A DNA stretch of 64,000 nucleotides from Spirillospora albida (GCF_000718255.1 NZ_JOFJ01000013.1:1-64000), one strand, 5' to 3'; counted from the stretch's first letter, positions 34,701-41,103 are shown. The notes: generated by a model from the letters alone, not told the origin. Program-made: numbers and translations.

Positions 34701-36651
34701 CCGCCGCCGACCGCAGCACCTGGGCGAGGTAGCCGGCGGACGGGAAGTACTGCGCGACCGAGTTGAGGACGACGGTGTCGAAGTGCCCCTCGGGCAGGCC
34801 GGTGAAGTCGTGCGCGGGCTGCGCGCGCAGCTCGACCGTGTCCGCGAGCCCGGCGATGACGCCGATCTGGCGGCGCAGGCCCTCGATCGCCTCCTCGGAC
34901 AGGTCGGTGCCCCAGTACGACTCGCAGTGCGGCGCGACCCGCGCGAGGATCAGGCCGCTGCCGACGCCGATCTCCAGGACGCGGCGGGGCCGCAGTTCCA
35001 TGATCCGGTCGATCGTCGCGTCCCGCCACTCCCGCATCTCCTCCAGCGGGATCGGCGTGCCGTCGTACATGCTGTTCCAGCCGGTGAAGCTCTCCTTCAG
35101 CCCGGCGTCCTCGGCCCTGACCGCCGTGTAGAGGAGCTCGTGCAGGCGCTTCCACTCGCCGACCTGGTCCCGCTCGCGCCGCTCGTCGCGCTCGCCCCCG
35201 CCCGCGGCGGGCACGACGTAGGCGACGAGGCGCCGGTCGCCGGGCCGGTCCTCGCGGACGGTGACGGCCGTCCGCGCGACGGACGGGTGGCCGCCGATGA
35301 CGGCCTCGATCTCGCCGGGCTCGACCCGGAAGCCGCGGATCTTCACCTGATCGTCGGCGCGCCCGACGAACTCCAGGCGGCCGTCCGGTAGCCACCGCAC
35401 CACGTCGCCGGTGCGGTACAGCCGGCCGCCCGGCTCCCCGAACGGGTCGGCGACGAACCGCTCGGCGGTGAGGCCGGGACGCCCGAGGTAGCCGCGGGCC
35501 AGGCCGGATCCGGCGAGGTACAGCTCGCCGGTGACGCCCGGGCGGACGGGCCGGAGCGCGTCGTCCAGGACGTAGGCGCGGGTACCGGGGTCGGGGACGC
35601 CGATCGGCACCGTGGAGCCCGGCGGCAGCTCCGGCGGGCAGGCGCCGAGCGTCGAGTTGACCGTGGCCTCGGTCGGTCCGTAGGCGTTGAACATGTGCCG
35701 GCCGGGCGACCAGCGGTTGACCAGTTCGGCGGCGACGCGCTCGGTCCCGGCGAGCAGCGTCGCGCCCTCGGGCAGCGCGCACTCCGGCGGCAGCGTGGCG
35801 AGCAGCGCCGGCGGGAGGATCATGAAGTTCGCGCCGTGCTCGCGGGCGTACTCCGTCAGTTCCGGGCCCGGGATCCGGCGCTCGGACGGGACGACCACCA
35901 GCCGCCCGCCCGAGAGCAGGCCGAGGCACAGGTCCCAGAAGGCGACGTCGAAGCCGGGCGAGGCGAACTGCAGGACGCGGCTGTGCCGCCCGACGCCGAG
36001 CCGCTCGGACTGCGTGGCGACGAGCTTGGCGACGCCGGAGTGCGTGACCACGACGCCCTTGGGGCGTCCGGTGGAGCCGGAGGTGTAGATGACGTACGCG
36101 GCGTTCCGCACGTCGAGCGCGATCTCGGGGGCCGTGGCGGGCCGCGCGGCGGCGTCGGCGGCGACGTCCGGGTCGTCGAGCAGCAGGCGGGCCGTGCCCT
36201 CGGCGTCGGGCACGGAGCCCGCCAGGGCGGCCGTGGTGAGCAGGCACACCGGCCGCGCGTCGGCCAGCATGAACGCGAGGCGCTCGGCGGGGTGGTCGGT
36301 GTCGAGCGGGAGGTAGGCCCCGCCCGCCTTGAGGACGGCGATCTCGGCGATGATCAGTTCCGGGGAGCGGGGCAGCGCGAGGGCCACGATCCGCTCGGGG
36401 CCGGCGCCCCGCCCGACCAGGACGTGCGCGAGCCGGTTCGCGGCCGCGTCGACCTCGGCGTAGGTGAGTTCGGTCGTCTCGAAGACGAGCGCGACCGCGT
36501 CCGGGGCCTCGCGGACCCGCTCGGCGAACATCGCGGGCCAGGTCGCCGGGGGCACCGCGCATTCCGTGTCGTTCCACTCGACGAGCATCCGGTGCCGCTC
36601 CGCCGGTGAGAGGGGCACGTCCTGTCCGACAGCGGGGTTCTCCTGGGTCAC
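22711..36651 (-). CDS. Four-module NRPS for a hydroxamate siderophore
   Basis: 4646 residues; GTG start behind GGAGG. By motifs the order is A1 (about 30-500) with an N-methyltransferase inserted (about 500-750; LEIGVGSG near 558), the end of A1 to 920, PCP1 (LGGDS, 987), C1 (LTPLQEG, HHIVADG; 1065-1475), A2 (1538-2000), PCP2 (LGGDS, 2047), C2 (HHLILWDG; 2127-2535), A3 (2560-3085), PCP3 (LGGHS, 3130), C3 (HHIATDE; 3197-3625), A4 (3677-4140), PCP4 (LGGHS, 4190) and C4 (HHIGVDE; 4250-4646). There is no thioesterase and no starter C. Pocket residues read by eye: A1 DVWILAAVNK, A2 DALAFGVVQK, A3 DMENLGLINK, A4 DVFIVVAVNK. The A3 code is the one assigned to N5-hydroxyornithine in coelichelin synthetase. 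A1 and A4 probably share a substrate, perhaps formyl-hydroxyornithine; A2 is unassigned. It lies between the binding-protein gene and mbtH, behind iron box 2. Confidence 0.93.
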   Translation of the reverse strand: MTQENPAVGQDVPLSPAERHRMLVEWNDTECAVPPATWPAMFAERVREAPDAVALVFETTELTYAEVDAAANRLAHVLVGRGAGPERIVALALPRSPELIIAEIAVLKAGGAYLPLDTDHPAERLAFMLADARPVCLLTTAALAGSVPDAEGTARLLLDDPDVAADAAARPATAPEIALDVRNAAYVIYTSGSTGRPKGVVVTHSGVAKLVATQSERLGVGRHSRVLQFASPGFDVAFWDLCLGLLSGGRLVVVPSERRIPGPELTEYAREHGANFMILPPALLATLPPECALPEGATLLAGTERVAAELVNRWSPGRHMFNAYGPTEATVNSTLGACPPELPPGSTVPIGVPDPGTRAYVLDDALRPVRPGVTGELYLAGSGLARGYLGRPGLTAERFVADPFGEPGGRLYRTGDVVRWLPDGRLEFVGRADDQVKIRGFRVEPGEIEAVIGGHPSVARTAVTVREDRPGDRRLVAYVVPAAGGGERDERRERDQVGEWKRLHELLYTAVRAEDAGLKESFTGWNSMYDGTPIPLEEMREWRDATIDRIMELRPRRVLEIGVGSGLILARVAPHCESYWGTDLSEEAIEGLRRQIGVIAGLADTVELRAQPAHDFTGLPEGHFDTVVLNSVAQYFPSAGYLAQVLRSAAGLLAPGGSVFVGDVRDLRLLPCLRAAVELRRHPGGPDPSELPALRAAVEQAVRWEGELLLDPGFFTDLARTAEGIGAADVRIKRARHHNELSRYRYDVVLRTGPPGAPRQAPTLAWGTDLDGPAALAERLSARPPLLRVNGVPNARLTGDLDALRTLWPQDPAPGAPMDPEDFWDLGAESGHEVAATWSASAPDGSIDVVFAAPGVDPGPLYRPDDDGAAAPYANTPSGFRDVSALTHALRAHVRSRLPAHMVPAAFVPLGELPLLPSGKLDRAALPAPDYRASASPRRPRAADEAPRPGDAELRSREDLLRGVYAEVLGVPDVGVRDDFIELGGDSILAIQVLIKARAAGLRLTAGDVFRNRTVAGLAAVASSGTRDAPRGGGEPLVRLGEADIARLSGPAGEPDEVLPLTPLQEGFFFHSLVDEPSGNVYVVQHVIDLSGPVDGTALRRAVQAVVDRHAPLRAGIARLDDGRIVQFVPAGRVAIPWREVDLGGLGEDERAARAAAVAAEENARGFDLERPPLLRCTLVRHGADRHQLVLMFHHIVADGWSVQVMLRELLAFYKASPDIAPVTPYRDYLAWLAGRDAGAGPAAWRRVLDDLDGPTRLADVLPAASGDAGGRRRADVRLELSEEITGRLAERARRHGLTLGTIVQGAWGVLLGRMTGRADVTFGTAVSGRGADVPGIESMVGMFVNTLPVRMRWRPAQPLIAALGGLQDEQSSLLDHQYLGLARIQRLAGTGDLFDTLVVLENYPEEHDLRDPSGTVAITGVDFTNVEQYPLALVALPGRRLALRIDHDLARIGTADAERIAARLTGVLTVIATDPDRPVARVEPPAPDEGERAALAGEPVVPAAPTLHAMIAARAAAAPDATAVIGADDPATTLTYAELDGRARALARRLRAGGTRPGDIVGVAVPRSIDLVAALLGTLQAGAAYLPLDVDLPAERLAYMLGDSGVRTVLTTREAAGRLPAADGVARLILDEDGPEDETPLEPGAGPDHPAYLIYTSGSTGRPKGVLVPHRAIVSQLSWLRERFPLDDGDRVLQQLSASFDASLLELFWPLTAGAGIVLTRPGGRRDAVHLADRIREHRVTTLAMVPSLLRAFLEAAEDAGDLAPLRGLRRVFSGGEALTGGFAARWSEATGVPIHNVYGPTETAVQVAYQAHGEAPGTAPVPIGGPVGGTRLYVLDAALRPVPPGAAGELYVAGAQLAHGYHGRPGPSAERFVADPFGEPGERMYRTGDLVRRGPAHLVYLGRADRQVKVRGHRIELGEVEAAIAAEPGVRRAAVVDRHGGPGGTRLDAYVVPAPGARPDAEELRERLAARLPEPMVPAHVAVLDELPLTPGGKVDRGALPAPAAEPREARTPRTERERLFCEIFADVLETDEVGIDDDFFVLGGDSVLSIVLSGRAHRSGLSIGPQEVFEHRTPAALAAAAGTAGPRAPGPDGAAPLVALTDAERDRLARVGPLPVEEVWPLSPLQEGLYFHSSYDTAALDVYTAQVAFDFPYRVDAVRLRAACAAVMSRHTALRAGFTAEGLRRPVQFIAAGPEPPLEEIDLSALDADARNAAVDRILAEDRGNRFDLARPPLFRLLLIRFGDGTDRLVITHHLILWDGWSAWLFFEQLIALYERRGDASGLPAPGSYRDYLAWLDGQDAERAAAAWRDALAGLAEPTLTGPPDRALAPVIPERRRAELPVPLTERLYGAVRRHGLTPNTVFSAAWALALSNATGHGDVVFGTAVAGRPGDVPHVESVIGMFLNTVPVRVVLDPRESVPDLLRRMQRERVALMPYDHLGLGDIQRAAGHARLFDTLYVLQNLGDEDDMAALQRRHGITESEGLDATHYPVTFVVTPGTPVRMKLDHRPDVIGGAFAEALLRRFASAVEGLVAGLDAETSRVGALDLAGPAERAALAAEWDSARRPVPDETVSEMLAAQAARTPDATAVVAKEGALSYARLDARVNRLARLLLANGAGPERVVALALPRTADMVAALFAVLRTGAAYLPLELDHPAERLAHMLADAEPVCVLTTTEVAVSVLPDGPGRIALDDPRVAAEVDALPGGAVTDAEPPGFERGRPDRLEHPAYIIYTSGSTGRPKGVVTPYRGLTNMQLNHRRAIFEPAIRAASAERLRIAHTVSFAFDMSWEELLWLVEGHEVHICDEELRRDAEALVAYCDRNRVDVVNVTPTYAHHLFEEGLLEQGAGRHRPALVLLGGEAVTETVWSRLRDTGGTTGYNLYGPTEYTINALGGGTGDSAAPTVGRPIRNTRAYILDAALRPVPDGAPGELYLAGTGLARGYHRGAALTAERFVADPFGPPGGRMYRTGDLVRRGPGRNIDFLGRTDDQVKIRGYRVEPAEIGAALEEHPAVAHAAVVADASGPGGVKRLVGYVVPEPWPGDVAAFTAALRAHLKARLPDYMVPAVLMPVERLPLTVNGKLDVAALPAPEVTAAAESRPPRTPAEEVLCGLFAELLGVESVGIDDHFFDLGGHSLLATRLIGRARTALGAELAIRDLFEAPTVAELAGRATAAAGGRPPLAARADRPPEPPLSHAQRRLWMIEQLSPSAAYNFPLVMRLRGALDTGAFEAALTDVMGRHEVLRTLIAERDGRPFQRVVPAAEARPDVRVVGASEAHLDAVLADALGRRFDLAEEPPLRATIVRLGEDEHVVALLLHHIATDEWSDGPFLRDLSTAYAARLEGAAPHWGPLPVQYVDYTLWQHDLLGDRDAPQSPAARQLAFWRETLAGAPERLELPADRPHPARPSVSGGELAVEFDPVDCAALRRIAQGAGASVFMVCHAAVAALLHRLGAGDDLPLGAPVSGRTDGALDDLVGFFVNTLVLRTDVSGDPTFAELVARVRETDLAAFSHQDVPFEAVVEELNPVRSPDRNPLFQVMVGYRNRAGGGVGLPGLEVRPQEVQARTAKFDLVFAFTEDAETGRISCVLEYRSDLFDRATVAALGERLSNLVGAVTADPELRVGDIDVLTGEERDLVLTGFNRTDREVAEETLTGMFARHAAERPDAVAVVDGRRALTYAELDALADRMARLLARHGAGPESVVGVAVPRSAEMVAVMLGANRLGAAFLPLDLAHPADRLAYMLGDAKAAAVVVSEQVAGKVPEVDGVRTVVLDGPSGGDPEGEGPDHRPDSPALSGPALDQAAYVIYTSGSTGRPKGVVVPHEGIGSLVATAVDRMGLTSDSRVLQFASIGFDVTVFELAMALCHGGRLVLVPDEARVPGPELTGFMHEQGVTHAILPPSLVAALPAGCAPPAGATVLVGTETVPPDVIARWAGHLRLLAAYGLTEATVNSTLWAAEPGWSGAVPIGVPDPNTRAYVLDERLRPVPPGVAGELYIAGRGLARGYLGRPGLSAERFVACPFGPPGARMYRTGDRARWSARGLLGFLGRSDDQVKVRGFRIEPGEVAGALTRHPGVRQAAVVADRSGPDTRLIGYAVPEPGAAPLVPAELRTHVGSLLPEYMVPAAVVVLDGPLPLTPNGKLDRGALPVPDRGSMTGSARPATARQRVLSELFAEVLGLPEVGVHDGFFELGGHSMSAMRLVGRVRAVLDAGVSLRDVFDAPTVAALAERLDGTDASGGGPRLTVAAGRPETVPLAPPQEWQWARRSRDTGYDSAMVLRSPDGFDAPALAVALSDVAGRHEPLRTCFTERGPGPAEPVLEHVAVADLDRAVRDLAREPAGAAGRPPLRARLLTDPGGAQALLLTAHHIGVDEWSTVPLSRDFATAYAARRRGREPGWRPLPVSYTDYTLWAHRVLGEVGGEQLAYWREALAGMPPRIHLPWDRPSGARGGPAEHVEFRIDAGLHRALGALAGAGTSLFMVLQAAFATLLTRHGAGTDVPIASPVAGRADERLNGLVGCFSNLVVLRTGTAGDPAFTELLARVRETGLAALDRQDVPFARVADALGLAAPQVMLIQHEQARLSDVPGLGAAFEPVPAGAPPAELALGYYEPPGPGAVDCVVRYDPGLFDRATVQGLADELLDILRRNAR

Positions 36652-36693
36652 AACCGCACCTCCGCGATGGCCGAATCCGCCTGGTCACCGTCC

Positions 36694-36726
36694 GGGACCG
36701 GGCCTGCGTCGGGGCGGCCCGGTCCC
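36694..36726 (-). promoter_or_regulatory. Hairpin between binding-protein and NRPS genes
   Basis: A perfect 11-bp stem (36694-36704 with 36716-36726) with an 11-base loop lies in the 107-base gap between the lipoprotein stop and the NRPS start. No T-run follows on the minus strand. It may stabilise the upstream message or partly terminate, giving more binding protein than NRPS; this is inference. Confidence 0.4.
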
Positions 36727-36758
36727 CCATGTCCCATCGTTCAGCGCCGAGGGGGCGG

Positions 36759-37790
36759 TCAGCCCGTCCTGGTCAGAAGGGGCACCGTCCGGTCGATGGC
36801 GAAGGGGATGCTGAGCACGGTGTTGAAGGAGATCGCCGCGCCGGTCGGCGTGTACGGCACGAACACGCTGCGCTTCTCCCTGGCCACCTTGAGGCCGGTG
36901 TAGACCTTGTCGCCCTCGACGACCTTCTGGGCGTCCGGGACGGAGGTGAGGAAGACGAGGTGGTCCACTTCCAGCAGGTCGAGGCGCTCGGAGCCGATCA
37001 CGGCGGCCTGCTCCTTGCCGGTCGCCTCGGAGATCGGGCCCGGCACGGCCAGGCCGAGGCCCTTCAGGAACTCCACCTTCGGGTCGGACGGGCCGAAAAC
37101 GGCGTACTGGCCCGGTTTGAAAGGATCGGCGATCGCGAAGGTCTTTCCCGCGAGTCGCGGATTCTTCTGCCGGGCGTCGCCGAATCGGCGGTCGACGTCG
37201 GCGATGAGCCGCCTCGCCTCGGCCTCCTTGCCGAGCGCCTGCCCGGTGACCAGCGTCATGTCCTTCCACGGCATCGCGTAATCGGGGTGTTTCGCGGACT
37301 GGGCCACGGTCGGGGCGATCTGGGAGAGCTTGCTGTACTGCTCCTTCTTCATCCCGGTGTAAAGACCGATGATCAGGTCCGGGTTCAGCTTCACGATCTT
37401 CTCGAATTCGAAGTCCTCCCGCTGCCCGACGACGGTCGGCGCGGTGCCGCCCCATCGGGCCGAGCTCCACGGGAATTCGCCGATCTCCATGCCGAGACCG
37501 GAGAACTCCACGACGCCCACGGGCTTGACGCCGAGCGCCAGAACCGCGTCCTGGTCGGTCATGCCGACGGTCACCACGCGCCGAGGCGGGGACTTGATCT
37601 CGGTCGTCCCGTACCTGTGCTCGATGCGCACCGGGAATCCGGCCTGGCCGGCGGGAGTATCCCCGTCGCCCTTCTTCTCCCCGCCGCCGCAGGCCGCGAG
37701 GCCGGCCATCAGGAGCAGTACGGCGAAAACCGCCAGCGTGATCTTCCTGGCCGACGGCGGAGCGGCCGTCGAAAGCGATGTGGGGGACAT
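36759..37790 (-). CDS. Ferric-siderophore-binding lipoprotein
   Basis: 343 residues from the ATG at 37790. The lipobox is MAGLAAC, followed by a GGGEKKGDGD linker. A type III periplasmic binding fold follows: IEHRYGTTEIKSPPRRVVTVGMTDQDAVLALGVKPVG at the first lobe, VKLNPDLIIGLY, KTFAIADPF at the second lobe, and LEVDHLVFL near the end. These are standard for FecB/FepB-type siderophore receptors. It is the first gene after iron box 2 on this strand and heads an operon with the NRPS and mbtH. The two permease genes start on the other side of the same box. Its ligand is most likely the peptide made by the adjacent NRPS. Confidence 0.9.
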   Translation of the reverse strand: MSPTSLSTAAPPSARKITLAVFAVLLLMAGLAACGGGEKKGDGDTPAGQAGFPVRIEHRYGTTEIKSPPRRVVTVGMTDQDAVLALGVKPVGVVEFSGLGMEIGEFPWSSARWGGTAPTVVGQREDFEFEKIVKLNPDLIIGLYTGMKKEQYSKLSQIAPTVAQSAKHPDYAMPWKDMTLVTGQALGKEAEARRLIADVDRRFGDARQKNPRLAGKTFAIADPFKPGQYAVFGPSDPKVEFLKGLGLAVPGPISEATGKEQAAVIGSERLDLLEVDHLVFLTSVPDAQKVVEGDKVYTGLKVAREKRSVFVPYTPTGAAISFNTVLSIPFAIDRTVPLLTRTG

Positions 37791-37868
37791 CGGCTGCCCT
37801 TCGGATTCGATTGTCGGGAGGCACCGCGCATGCGGAGAACTCGAAATCACCCGGCGCCGGTGTGATAC

Positions 37869-37887
37869 TAAGGTAAGCCTTACCTAA
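37869..37887. promoter_or_regulatory. DtxR/IdeR-type iron box 2 (bidirectional)
   Basis: The 19-mer TAAGGTAAGCCTTACCTAA is a near-perfect palindrome. It lies 78-79 bases from both the binding-protein ATG (minus) and the first permease GTG (plus), so one site can control uptake and peptide synthesis together. Confidence 0.88.
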
Positions 37888-37964
37888 TCACAAGGCCCAC
37901 CGATCCCGATAAGGTATGCCCCACCCGATGACGCGGACCGCCGCCCCCGACAGGTTGTGATCAC

Positions 37965-39050
37965 GTGACGGAAGAGATCCGGCCGCCCGTCCTCGCGAAA
38001 ACGGCTCCGGCGCCGCCCGCGGACGACCTCCCGCCCGGAATACCGGCGGGGCGCCCTCGCGTCCGGCGGCCCGTGGTGCTCGCCGCCATGACCGCCCTGC
38101 TGCTCCTCCTCTGCCTCCTCTCGCTGGCGGTGGGCAGCCGGCAGATCCCGCTCGGCCAGGTCCTCTCCGCACTCACCGGGCCGCACGACGGCGAGGTCGG
38201 CGCCATCGTCTGGGACGTGCGCGTCCCCCGCACCCTGCTCGGCGTGCTCGCCGGGGCCGCGCTCGGCGTGGGCGGCGCGGTCATGCAGGCCCTCACCCGC
38301 AACCCGCTCGCCGATCCCGGCCTGCTCGGCGTCAGCGCCGGGGCCGCCTTCGCCCTCATGCTCTCCATCGGCGTGGCGGGCGTCTCGTCCTTCTACGGCT
38401 ACGTCTGGTTCGCGTTCGGCGGAGCCCTGGCCGCGAGCGCCGCCGTCTACGTGCTCAGCGGCCTCGGCCGCGGCGGGCAGACCCCGATCAAGCTGGCGCT
38501 CGCCGGGATCGCCGTCACCTTCATGCTGGAGTCGATCACGCGCGGCGTCTCCCTGGTCGACCCGCAGGTCCTCAACCGGTACCGGTTCTGGTCGTCCGGC
38601 TCGCTGACCGGCCAGGACACCTCGACGCTCCTGCAGGTGCTGCCGTTCCTGGCGACCGGCGGCCTCCTCGCGCTGGCCCTCGCGCCCGCGCTCAACAACC
38701 TCGCCCTCGGCGACGACGTCGCCGCCTCGCTCGGCCGGCGGCTCCGGCTGATCCGCGTGCAGGGCGTCGCGGCGGTCGTCCTGCTCACCGGCGCGGCCGT
38801 CGCGGTCGCCGGCCCGATCCTGTTCGTCGGGCTGGTCGTCCCGCACGCCGTGCGCGCGCTCACCGGGCCGGACCAGCGGTGGCTGCTGCCGCTGACCGCG
38901 GTCCTGGCCCCCTGCCTGCTGCTCGCCGCCGACATCGCCGGACGCGTCGTCGCGCGCCCGCAGGAGATCGACGTGGGCATCGTGGCCGCGTTCCTCGGCG
39001 CGCCGTTCTTCATCGCCCTGGTGCGCCGCCGCCGCCTCGCCGAACCGTGA
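37965..39050 (+). CDS. FecCD-family siderophore permease 1
   Basis: 361 residues: a hydrophilic first 38 residues, then about nine to ten membrane segments. FecCD hallmarks are present: VRVPRTLLGVLAGAALGVGGAVMQALTRNPLADPGLLGVSAGAA, LALAGIAVTFML, LGDDVAASLG and AGPILFVGLVVPHAVR. It forms the membrane channel with permease 2. The GTG start at 37965 has only a weak ribosome site; no better one is visible. The gene follows iron box 2 and is followed 51 bases later by its partner. Confidence 0.92.
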   Translation: MTEEIRPPVLAKTAPAPPADDLPPGIPAGRPRVRRPVVLAAMTALLLLLCLLSLAVGSRQIPLGQVLSALTGPHDGEVGAIVWDVRVPRTLLGVLAGAALGVGGAVMQALTRNPLADPGLLGVSAGAAFALMLSIGVAGVSSFYGYVWFAFGGALAASAAVYVLSGLGRGGQTPIKLALAGIAVTFMLESITRGVSLVDPQVLNRYRFWSSGSLTGQDTSTLLQVLPFLATGGLLALALAPALNNLALGDDVAASLGRRLRLIRVQGVAAVVLLTGAAVAVAGPILFVGLVVPHAVRALTGPDQRWLLPLTAVLAPCLLLAADIAGRVVARPQEIDVGIVAAFLGAPFFIALVRRRRLAEP

Positions 39051-39101
39051 CCGGCCGATCCCGAGGGCGGGAGCCATGAACACCGACGGAGGAGCCCGGA
39101 C

Positions 39102-40169
39102 ATGAGCGCGATCGAGGTGACCCGGACGGCCGGGCGCACCGCCGTCCGGCTCGCGCGGCCGCGGGCGTCGATGATCCTGCGGCCCCGGCTGGTGCTGACG
39201 TGCGCCGGGCTGGCCGCCGCGACCTTCCTCGTCCTGTGCTACTGCCTGGCCACCGGGGACTACCCGCTCGGCCTCGGCGAGGTGATCCCGGCGCTGTGGG
39301 GCGGCGGCGACCAGGGGACCGTCCTCATCGTCCGGACGCTGCGGCTCCCGCGGGCCCTGATCGGCCTGCTGGCGGGCGCCGCGTTCGGCATGTCCGGCGC
39401 CGTCTTCCAGACGCTGACCCGCAACCCCCTCGCCAGCCCCGACATGATCGGCATCACCCAGGGCGCGGGCACGGCCGTGGTCGCCGGGATCGTCCTCGGC
39501 GTCGGCGCCGGGCTCGGCACCCAGACGCTCGGCCTCGGCGGCGCGCTGCTCACCGCCCTGCTGATCTACGCGCTCGCCTGGAACCGCGGCACCACCGGGT
39601 TCCGCATCGTCCTCGTCGGCATCGGCGTCAACTGGGTGTTCGTCGGCGCGACGCAGTACCTCATCGTCAAGGCGAAGGTCTACCAGGCGCAGCAGGCGGT
39701 GGGCTGGCTCGTCGGGAACCTCAACGGCCGCGGCTGGGAGAGCGTCCGGCCGCTCGCGATCGCCCTCGCCGTGCTCGTCCCCGTCATGCTGCTGCTCAGC
39801 CCGTGGCTGCGCTCACTCCAGTTCGGCGACCAGGTGGCGGGCGGGCTCGGCGTGCCCGTCCAGCGTGCGCGGCTCGCGCTGCTGTGCGCCGCCGTCGGCC
39901 TGGTCGCGTTCGCCACCGCGGCGGCCGGGCCGGTCGCGTTCGTCGCGCTGGCCGCGCCGCAGATCGCGCTGCGGCTGGCCGGGACGCCCCGTCCGCCGCT
40001 GACGGCGTCCGCGCTCTGCGGGGCGCTGATCGTCCTCGGCTGCGACCTGACCGCCCAGCGGCTCTTCGCCGACCTGGAGCTGCCGGTCGGCGTCGTCACC
40101 GGCGTCCTCGGCGCCCCGTTCCTGCTCTGGCTGCTCGTCCGCGCCAACCGCTCCGGCACTGGAGGCTGA
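39102..40169 (+). CDS. FecCD-family siderophore permease 2
   Basis: 355 residues, hydrophobic, with the same family blocks as permease 1: TLRLPRALIGLLAGAAFGMSGAVFQTLTRNPLASPDMIGITQGAG, RIVLVGIGVNW, FGDQVAGGLGV and AAGPVAFVALAAPQIALRL. ATG start with GGAGGA upstream. The stop is 4 bases before the ATPase start. Permeases 1 and 2 should make the heterodimeric inner-membrane pore for the ferric siderophore. Confidence 0.92.
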   Translation: MSAIEVTRTAGRTAVRLARPRASMILRPRLVLTCAGLAAATFLVLCYCLATGDYPLGLGEVIPALWGGGDQGTVLIVRTLRLPRALIGLLAGAAFGMSGAVFQTLTRNPLASPDMIGITQGAGTAVVAGIVLGVGAGLGTQTLGLGGALLTALLIYALAWNRGTTGFRIVLVGIGVNWVFVGATQYLIVKAKVYQAQQAVGWLVGNLNGRGWESVRPLAIALAVLVPVMLLLSPWLRSLQFGDQVAGGLGVPVQRARLALLCAAVGLVAFATAAAGPVAFVALAAPQIALRLAGTPRPPLTASALCGALIVLGCDLTAQRLFADLELPVGVVTGVLGAPFLLWLLVRANRSGTGG

Positions 40170-40173
40170 ACCC

Positions 40174-41037
40174 GTGACAGCACCGTCGTCCACCCAAGTC
40201 CCGGCGCGCGGCAGCGGCGACCGGTCCGAGCCGGACCTGCGGGCGAGCGGCCTGCGGCTCGCCTACGACGACCGCGTGGTCGTCGAGGACCTCGACCTCG
40301 TCGTCCCGCCGGGAAGGATCAGCGTCATCATCGGCGCGAACGCCTGCGGCAAGTCCACCCTGCTGCGGGCGCTGGCGCGGCTGCTGGCGCCGCGCGCCGG
40401 CGCCGTCCATCTCGACGGCCGCGAGATCCACTCCACGCCGACGCGCCAGGTCGCGCTGCGGCTCGGGATCCTGCCGCAATCGCCCGCCGCGCCGGAGGGC
40501 CTGACGGTCGTCGACCTCGTGGGGCAGGGCCGGGCTCCGCACCAGACGTGGTGGCGGCAGTGGTCGTCCGCCGACGAGGAGGCGGTGACCGCGGCGCTGC
40601 GCGCGACCGGGATGCTGGACCTCGCCGCCCGCCCGGTCGACGAGCTGTCGGGCGGCCAGCGGCAGCGCGCCTGGATCGCGATGGCCGTCGCGCAGGGCAC
40701 CCCGATCCTGCTGCTGGACGAGCCGACCACCTACCTCGACCTCGCCCACCAGGTCGAGGTCCTCGACCTGGTCGTCGACCTGAACCGGCGGGAGCGGCGC
40801 ACCGTCGTCATGGTGCTGCACGACCTGAACCAGGCGTGCCGGTACGCCGACCACGTCGTCGTCATGAAGGCGGGCTCCATCGTGGCGGAGGGGCCGCCGA
40901 CGGAGGTCGTCGACGCGGACCTGGTCGAGCACGTCTTCGGGCTGCGCTGCCAGGTCACCCCCGACCCGGTCAGCGGGACGCCCCTGGTCATCCCGATGGG
41001 CCGCCACCACGGCGGGCCCGGCGGCCGGGACGCCTGA
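40174..41037 (+). CDS. Siderophore ABC transporter ATPase (FecE-like)
   Basis: 287 residues. Walker A is IIGANACGKSTLLRAL, the Q-loop is GILPQSP, the signature is LSGGQRQRAWIAMAVAQ, Walker B is ILLLDEPTTYLDLAHQ, and the switch region is VMVLHDLNQACRYADHVV. The order and the LDLAHQ sequence are typical of FecE/FepC ATPases for iron-siderophore import. It lies four bases after permease 2 and ends the uptake operon, followed by a hairpin. Confidence 0.93.
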   Translation: MTAPSSTQVPARGSGDRSEPDLRASGLRLAYDDRVVVEDLDLVVPPGRISVIIGANACGKSTLLRALARLLAPRAGAVHLDGREIHSTPTRQVALRLGILPQSPAAPEGLTVVDLVGQGRAPHQTWWRQWSSADEEAVTAALRATGMLDLAARPVDELSGGQRQRAWIAMAVAQGTPILLLDEPTTYLDLAHQVEVLDLVVDLNRRERRTVVMVLHDLNQACRYADHVVVMKAGSIVAEGPPTEVVDADLVEHVFGLRCQVTPDPVSGTPLVIPMGRHHGGPGGRDA

Positions 41038-41050
41038 CCGGCGGGAGCAC

Positions 41051-41084
41051 GGCGTCCCCGCACCGGAACCGGCACGGGGACGCC
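41051..41084. terminator. Terminator between convergent ATPase and monooxygenase genes
   Basis: A 10-bp perfect stem (41051-41060 with 41075-41084), with a further CCGG/CCGG pair inside the loop, lies 13 bases after the ATPase stop and 19 before the minus-strand stop. It may act in both directions. Confidence 0.65.
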
Positions 41085-41103
41085 GCCCATGGGCCACGGC
41101 GGG

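Noticed and set aside
22711..36651. A hidden epimerisation or thioesterase domain in the NRPS
   Set aside because: Spacing between PCPs and the next A domains fits a single C-type domain each time, and no GxSxG motif follows PCP4.
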